This document shows, piece after piece, positions 61,511-64,000 of a stretch of 64,000 nt of DNA. Origin of the DNA: Halomonas alkalisoli (lineage in GTDB: Bacteria; Pseudomonadota; Gammaproteobacteria; Pseudomonadales; Halomonadaceae). Each line of letters begins with the position of its first letter. Position 1 is the stretch's first letter. The stretch spans positions 1-64,000 of the forward strand of contig NZ_JAKCMI010000016.1 of assembly GCF_021412585.1 (NCBI RefSeq), given 5' to 3'. The notes below the pieces were generated by a model, which was not told the DNA's origin, searched no databases, and worked only from the letters and a program-made list of their open reading frames with translations. The translations under genes were made by a program, and so were the position numbers.

Positions 61511-61551
61511 CACTCAAAATACAGGCTATTGTTTTCAAACGAATAATAGTC

Positions 61552-61567
61552 TGGCACAGGGTTTGCA
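61552..61567 (+). promoter_or_regulatory. sigma-54 promoter of ytfE
   Basis: TGGCACAGGGTTTGCA has the -24 GG and -12 GC exactly 10 nt apart and keeps the consensus TGGCAC and TTGCA blocks. It lies 55-70 nt upstream of the ytfE start, next to the NorR-type sites. Confidence 0.88.
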
Positions 61568-61621
61568 ACGCCAGTACAGCTAAGCAAGACGAGACACCCC
61601 CACCCTGCTTGAGGATATGCC

Positions 61622-62278
61622 ATGAGCCTGCTCGAACAACCCGTCGGTCGCCTGGCCCTGAACTTGCCAGGCGCCACCCGCATCTTTCACCAGAACCGTA
61701 TCGACTTCTGCTGTGGCGGCCGCCTGAGCTTGCAGGCCGCCGCCGAGCAGGCCGGAGCCAATATCGCCGCCCTGGTCGCGGCGCTGGAAGCCCTGCCGGC
61801 CGGCAACCCGGACCAGCGTGACTGGCAATCGGCCAGCAATGATGAGCTGATCGATCACATCCTGACCCGCTATCACGATGTGCATCGCCAGCAGCTGCCG
61901 GAGCTGATTCGCATGGCGCGTCGCGTGGAGCTCGTCCATGGAGAGCGTGACACCTGCCCCAACGGCCTGGCCGACCTGCTGTCGGTGATCTTCCAGGAGA
62001 TGGAGAGTCACATGCAGAAGGAGGAGCAGATCCTGTTCCCGATGCTGCGCAGCGGCATGGCCGCCCAGGCCCAGGGGCCGATCGCGGTGATGCGCCAGGA
62101 GCACGACGACCACGGCGAGAATCTCGATGAGGTCATGGCGCTGACCGACAACATCACCCCGCCCAAGGGCGCCTGCACCACCTGGCGCGCGCTCTACACC
62201 GGCCTCAACGAGTTCCGCGAGGACCTGATGCAGCACATCCACCTGGAGAACAACCTGCTGTTCGAACGTACCGCCTGA
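61622..62278 (+). CDS. ytfE: YtfE/RIC, di-iron iron-sulfur cluster repair protein
   Basis: 218 residues. The N-terminal ScdA-like part holds the conserved CCGG in RIDFCCGGRLSL (about 30-34). The C-terminal hemerythrin-like four-helix domain carries histidine ligands in RYHDVHRQQLPEL, ESHMQKEEQILFPML, RQEHDDHGENL and MQHIHLENNLLF. It repairs iron-sulfur clusters damaged by NO and oxidants and can reduce or release NO-bound iron. Its sigma-54 promoter and NorR sites tie it to NO stress. GAGG before the ATG. Confidence 0.92.
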   Translation: MSLLEQPVGRLALNLPGATRIFHQNRIDFCCGGRLSLQAAAEQAGANIAALVAALEALPAGNPDQRDWQSASNDELIDHILTRYHDVHRQQLPELIRMARRVELVHGERDTCPNGLADLLSVIFQEMESHMQKEEQILFPMLRSGMAAQAQGPIAVMRQEHDDHGENLDEVMALTDNITPPKGACTTWRALYTGLNEFREDLMQHIHLENNLLFERTA

Positions 62279-62297
62279 ACCGCTACTGGCTCATGAA

Positions 62298-62323
62298 AAA
62301 CGGCGCCCCGCGGGGCGCCGTTT
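62298..62323. terminator. bidirectional terminator between ytfE and hemN
   Basis: A perfect palindrome with arms AAACGGCGCCCCG and CGGGGCGCCGTTT lies between convergent genes, with A-rich DNA on the left (AAAAA) and TTT on the right, so it can end transcription in both directions. Confidence 0.88.
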
Positions 62324-62344
62324 GCGTGGTTCCTCGCCGGGACG

Positions 62345-63730
62345 CTAGACCGTACGCGAGAAACGCCCTTCGTTGGGTTTGAGGTAAGCATCGAAGGCCA
62401 TGGCCACGTTGCGCATCATCAATCGCCCGGTCGGCAGCACGTCGATGGCGGACTCCCCAATGGCGATCAGCCCGTCCTGCTGCATTTCGGTGAGCTCAGC
62501 CAGGGCATCGGCGAAGTAGTCGTGGAAGACGATGTCGTGCTTGGCCTCGATGTCGGCGAAGTCGATTCGGCCGTGGCACATCAGGGCATTGATCACGTCG
62601 CGGCGCAGCCGGTCGTCGTCGTTGAGACGATAGCCGCGCATCACCGGCAGCCGGCCCGCCTCGAGCCGATGTTGGTACTGGGCGGTCTCCTTGACGTTCT
62701 GGCTGTAGCTGTCGCCCACCTTGCCGATGGAGGTGATGCCCAGGCCGATCATGTCGCAGTCGGCATGGGTGGAGTAGCCTTGGAAGTTGCGCTGCAGGGT
62801 GCCGTTCTCCCTGGCCAGGGAGAGTTCGTCCTCGGGCAGGGCGAAGTGATCCATGCCGATATAGACGTAGCCGGCCCCGGTCAGACGGCGAATGGTCAGC
62901 TCCAGCAGCTCCATCTTGCGCTCCGGCGGCGGCATGTCCTCGGGGCGGATCAGCCGCTGGGCCTTGAACAGCTCCGGCAGGTGCGCATAGCTGTAGGCGG
63001 CGATGCGATCCGGGCGCAGCGCGATGATCTTGTCCAGGGTGGTGTCGAAGCTTGCCACGGTCTGCAGCGGCAGGCCGTAGATCAGGTCGACGCTGATCGA
63101 TTCGAAGCCGGCATCGCGGGCCGCCTGGACCAGCGACACCACCTGCTCCTCGCTCTGCACGCGGTTGACGGCCTGCTGGACATCCGCGTCGAAGTCCTGG
63201 ACCCCGAAGCTGAGGCGATTGAAGCCAAGGTCATGGAGCTCATGGATCTGCTCCGGGGTCACCGTGCGCGGGTCCACCTCCAGGGAGAACTCGCGCTCCT
63301 CCACCGGCGCGAAGTGGAAAGCCTCGTCCAGCGACCTCATCAGCTCGCCCAGCTGGGTATTGCTCAGGTAGGTGGGTGTGCCGCCGCCAAGATGCAACTG
63401 CGTCATGCGGCGCGACTCGTCGAACAGTGCCCCCTGCGTCTGGACCTCATGCTTCAGCCAGGCCAGGTACTCCGACGCCCGGTCGGTATTGTGGGTGATG
63501 ATCTTGTTGCAGGCACAGTAGTAGCAGAGGCTCTTGCAGAACGGGATATGCACGTAGACCGAGAGCGGCTTGGGGGCGGCGACCCGGTTGCTGCGCTCGG
63601 CAGCGGCCCGATAGTCATCCTCGGCGAAGGCCGCATGGAACTGGGGCGCCGTGGGATAGGAGGTATAGCGCGGTCCCGGACGGTCGTACTTCTCCACCAG
63701 GGGGCGATTGAACAGCAGATCGTCTTGCAT
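62345..63730 (-). CDS. hemN: HemN, oxygen-independent coproporphyrinogen III dehydrogenase
   Basis: 461 residues from ATG 63730; the ORF extends 14 codons upstream but MQDDLLFNRPLVEKYD is the usual beginning. Radical SAM motif CKSLCYYCACNK (about 64-75; CxxxCxxC) binds the cluster, followed by HLGGGTPTYL and DLIYGLPLQT. It makes protoporphyrinogen IX without oxygen, needed for heme (and indirectly cytochromes) under denitrification. An FNR-type box lies about 110 nt upstream, as expected for an Anr/FNR-controlled hemN. Confidence 0.94.
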   Translation of the reverse strand: MQDDLLFNRPLVEKYDRPGPRYTSYPTAPQFHAAFAEDDYRAAAERSNRVAAPKPLSVYVHIPFCKSLCYYCACNKIITHNTDRASEYLAWLKHEVQTQGALFDESRRMTQLHLGGGTPTYLSNTQLGELMRSLDEAFHFAPVEEREFSLEVDPRTVTPEQIHELHDLGFNRLSFGVQDFDADVQQAVNRVQSEEQVVSLVQAARDAGFESISVDLIYGLPLQTVASFDTTLDKIIALRPDRIAAYSYAHLPELFKAQRLIRPEDMPPPERKMELLELTIRRLTGAGYVYIGMDHFALPEDELSLARENGTLQRNFQGYSTHADCDMIGLGITSIGKVGDSYSQNVKETAQYQHRLEAGRLPVMRGYRLNDDDRLRRDVINALMCHGRIDFADIEAKHDIVFHDYFADALAELTEMQQDGLIAIGESAIDVLPTGRLMMRNVAMAFDAYLKPNEGRFSRTV

Positions 63731-63832
63731 GATCGAAAACAGCCTCTTGAGAAGGGGGCATGGGCTGGCCATTGCCTATGGCGCCAGTATGACACCGGCG
63801 CTTCGCGTCGTCTTTGCATGCACGCCCGACCC

Positions 63833-63846
63833 TTGTCCGTGATCAA
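63833..63846. promoter_or_regulatory. FNR/ANR-type box upstream of hemN
   Basis: TTGTCCGTGATCAA matches TTGAT-N4-ATCAA at 8 of 10 positions with a perfect right half. It is 103-116 nt before the hemN start and overlaps the stop of the upstream gene. Confidence 0.6.
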
Positions 63847-64000
63847 TTATCGGGGCGAGTTGACACGGCACGGCCAGACGGCATTCGCGCCAGCCAGTAG
63901 CGCAGCCGCCAGGCCACCAGCAGCCAGGCCAGGCTCCAGAGCAGCGCCGAGCACCACAGGATCGCCAGCCAGCCACTGCCAGCGTCGAGCGCCCACAGTC
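63843..64000 (-). CDS. C-terminal end of a membrane protein (cut by window edge)
   Basis: A minus-strand frame open from the window edge ends at a TGA (63845-63843). Its last 51 residues contain a hydrophobic stretch (GWLAILWCSALLWSLAWLLV) followed by a basic tail (WRLRYWLARMPSGRAVSTRPDN). It runs towards hemN and may share its direction of transcription. In pseudomonads a membrane protein gene of the cco/TauE type lies in this position, but the fragment is too short to identify. Confidence 0.4.
   Translation of the reverse strand, partial: LWALDAGSGWLAILWCSALLWSLAWLLVAWRLRYWLARMPSGRAVSTRPDN

Noticed and set aside
59957..61546. 529-codon plus-strand open frame over norR
   Set aside because: norR on the other strand has complete domain motifs; this frame has none and crosses the NorR sites.
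1..64000. Insertion sequences, prophage, tRNA or rRNA genes
   Set aside because: No transposase, integrase, phage or structural RNA signature was found by reading both strands.

Overview
The window comes from a GC-rich gammaproteobacterium, most likely a denitrifying member of the Halomonadaceae or a close relative. This is inferred from the cytochrome cd1-type nir gene order, the NorR/NsrR/FNR-type control sites, the split class II ribonucleotide reductase and the codon use. No rRNA or tRNA gene was seen, so the taxonomic call is soft.

Layout. (1) 0-14.4 kb is a heme d1 and nitric oxide region: nirDLGHJEN on the minus strand, diverging from nirC-nirF on the plus strand across an intergenic region with two FNR/DNR-type boxes. 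It is followed by the flavohemoglobin gene hmp with an NsrR-like operator, and by a tetR-controlled RND efflux operon. The nitrite reductase gene nirS itself is not in the window. (2) 14.4-21.4 kb holds anaerobic-growth genes: ubiU-ubiV (oxygen-independent ubiquinone hydroxylation) and an anaerobic ribonucleotide reductase. The reductase body (nrdD) and its glycyl-radical tail are separate ORFs, followed by nrdG, an AraC regulator with a membrane sensor half, and a small exported protein. (3) 21.5-27.4 kb is a minus-strand nucleoside salvage operon nupC-deoC-deoA-deoB-deoD-cdd. (4) 27.6-54.1 kb is one long minus-strand polysaccharide operon. It begins at a JUMPstart/ops element (RfaH-type antitermination) before wza and ends at a strong hairpin terminator after an acyltransferase gene. 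wzb lies just upstream. (5) 55.0-64.0 kb carries deoR (probable regulator of the deo operon 28 kb away), the split class II ribonucleotide reductase nrdJa/nrdJb, ubiT, norR divergent from the iron-sulfur repair gene ytfE with a sigma-54 promoter and three NorR-type sites, hemN with an FNR-type box, and the end of a membrane protein gene.

The flanks work together in low-oxygen life: heme d1 and heme synthesis, NO detoxification and repair, oxygen-independent ubiquinone synthesis and two ribonucleotide reductases that tolerate anoxia. The accessory core is the polysaccharide operon. Besides an ordinary Wza-Wzc-Wzy set it carries an unusual number of phosphate-handling proteins: TagD and TagF homologues, a phosphoribosyltransferase/HAD-like fusion, a beta-propeller phytase, nucleotidyltransferase-like proteins, and a 622-residue protein that appears to join nucleotidyltransferase-like, NDP-kinase-like and protein-kinase-like domains beside a ParB-like protein. 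That block (about 35-44.4 kb) is the best candidate for something undescribed.

A long dispersed repeat occurs in direct orientation at 1-290 and 55796-56170, flanking most of the window.
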